From Desulfobacterales bacterium (GTDB taxonomy: Bacteria; Desulfobacterota; DSM-4660; Desulfatiglandales; B25-G16), in the NCBI GenBank assembly GCA_013375385.1, contig JABXJY010000140.1, positions 1-7,205 on the forward strand: a stretch of DNA of 7,205 bases, in the 5' to 3' direction. Within the stretch, counting starts at the first letter, position 1. Every line of letters begins with the position of its first letter. Of the stretch, positions 6,838-7,205 are shown in pieces. The position numbers and the translations under genes were made by a program. The notes beneath the pieces are model-generated. The model saw nothing but the letters and a program-made list of their open reading frames with translations. It searched no databases and was not told the origin of the DNA.

Positions 6838-7035
6838 TTCCTGGCAGGTTTTCTGGCTCTCCCGACCCTCTGGCTCGCCTTCCCAATCCCGCTAAAACGG
6901 AACCAGTGGCTTTAATCCCTAAAAATTCAGGATATGCCAGTGAGATAGCTTCCCCGATCAAATAACCAGGGTCGGGATTACAGCAGCAGTCTTCTGCAGC
7001 GGCTTCTCACCGCTTTCCCTTTTTTAGACCAGGAA
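6838..7035 (-). promoter_or_regulatory. Cobalamin riboswitch aptamer A (proximal, complete), upstream of btuB
   Basis: The minus strand carries the class hallmarks in order. P1 is formed by TTCCTGG (7029-7035) with CCAGGAA (6838-6844). Next come AAAAAAGGGAA, GCGGTGAGAAGCCGC (P3), GCAGAAGACTGC, GCTGTAA, the CCACTGG block, GGGATTGGGAAGGCG, and the 3' B12 box AGAGCCAGAAAACCTGCC. A long stem TCCCGACCCT with AGGGTCGGGA encloses the central part. The gene controlled is btuB, and with terminator A downstream the predicted behaviour is premature termination when adenosylcobalamin or another corrinoid is bound. The B12 box has AAAACC where copy B and E. coli btuB have AAGACC. Which corrinoid is sensed cannot be stated from sequence. 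Confidence 0.93.
6851..6896. repeat. Direct repeat, copy 1 (within riboswitch A)
   Basis: These 46 bases are identical to 7155-7200, offset by 304 bases. The match continues for four more bases after one mismatch (6897 A, 7201 G) and extends leftwards after one mismatch at 6850. It covers the 3' part of both aptamers. A 21-base core (6870-6890) recurs in the relic at 4522-4542. Confidence 0.97.
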
Positions 7036-7047
7036 TACTCCTGAAGG

Positions 7048-7081
7048 AAAAAACCGATTTCCCTAATCTTAAGGAAATCGG
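7048..7081 (-). terminator. Intrinsic terminator B, expression platform of the distal riboswitch
   Basis: On the minus strand CCGATTTCC (7073-7081) pairs perfectly with GGAAATCGG (7054-7062) around a 10-base loop, followed by six T residues (7048-7053). It sits between riboswitch B and riboswitch A. The segment GGAAATC of the preceding hairpin (7114-7120) can pair with GATTTCC of its 5' arm (7073-7079), and GGCA/TGCC can extend that pairing beyond a small internal loop, forming an antiterminator. Confidence 0.88.
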
Positions 7082-7114
7082 CGGCATAGATGACTTACTT
7101 ATTTTTCTGCCTAG

Positions 7115-7132
7115 ATTTCCAGACCGGGAAAT
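7115..7132 (-). promoter_or_regulatory. Loop-13-type hairpin and antiterminator arm of riboswitch B
   Basis: The minus strand folds ATTTCC-CGGTCT-GGAAAT. The loop is identical to that of copy A while the stem differs by compensatory changes. Its 3' arm is complementary to the 5' arm of terminator B, as in copy A. Confidence 0.7.
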
Positions 7133-7142
7133 AAGCAGCAAG

Positions 7143-7205
7143 CTTCGATAGGTCTTCTGGCTCTCCCGACCCTCTGGCTCGCCTTCCCAATCCCGCTAAA
7201 GCGGA
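7143..7205 (-). promoter_or_regulatory. Cobalamin riboswitch aptamer B (distal), 3' half only, cut by window edge
   Basis: The minus strand reads GCGGGATTGGGAAGGCG, then AGGGTCGGGAGAGCC and the B12 box AGCCAGAAGACCT, the 3' half of a cobalamin aptamer. It keeps the AAGACC form of the box that copy A has lost. The 5' half lies beyond base 7205. After the aptamer come its own hairpin and terminator B, so it appears to be a complete second regulatory unit transcribed into riboswitch A. Confidence 0.9.
7155..7200. repeat. Direct repeat, copy 2 (within riboswitch B)
   Basis: Partner of the 46-base repeat at 6851-6896. The expression platforms that follow the two copies differ in sequence, so identity is limited to the aptamer. 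Confidence 0.97.

Noticed and set aside
6851..7200. The spaced identical 46-base repeats as a CRISPR array or mobile-element ends
   Set aside because: Only two full copies exist, the spacing is 304 bases, and the repeat is explained as the 3' half of a cobalamin aptamer; no transposase or cas gene is present.

Overview
The window comes from a Gram-negative bacterium: it encodes a TonB-dependent outer-membrane receptor with a signal peptide and TonB box. Every recognisable gene lies on the minus strand, so transcription runs from right to left. The gene families and order fit an anaerobic Desulfobacterota-type genome, but that placement is only a weak inference. The locus is devoted to cobalamin (vitamin B12) uptake and nucleotide-loop assembly.

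Right end, 6640-7205: a long btuB leader with two cobalamin riboswitches in series. The distal one (B) is cut by the window edge, so only its 3' half is visible. Each aptamer is followed by a small hairpin with the same six-base loop and then by an intrinsic terminator (B at 7048-7081, A at 6748-6782). Only 12 bases separate terminator B from the 5' edge of aptamer A, so there is no room for a promoter between them and RNA polymerase should have to pass both switches. A possible 30-codon basic leader ORF overlaps the btuB start.

Middle, 3432-6642: an intact BtuB-type receptor gene (648 aa). Next comes a promoter-like site, a decayed third cobalamin riboswitch that has lost its 5' half and half of its terminator, and a decayed second TonB-dependent receptor with a large internal deletion, two frameshifts and an in-frame stop.

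Left, 1-3389: cobU, cobT, cobS, a C-terminal remnant of cobD (threonine-phosphate decarboxylase) and the start of cbiB, which runs off the left edge. BtuB brings corrinoids into the periplasm. CbiB attaches the aminopropanol-phosphate arm, CobU activates cobinamide to GDP-cobinamide, CobT makes alpha-ribazole phosphate from a lower-ligand base, and CobS joins the halves. CobD would normally supply the aminopropanol phosphate, so its loss here implies a second copy elsewhere or reliance on salvage of cobinamide.

The points most worth a second look are the tandem riboswitches with covarying antiterminator hairpins, the switch relic upstream of the cob genes that appears to have lost both sensing and termination, and the cobD stub that still connects cobS to cbiB in an open frame.
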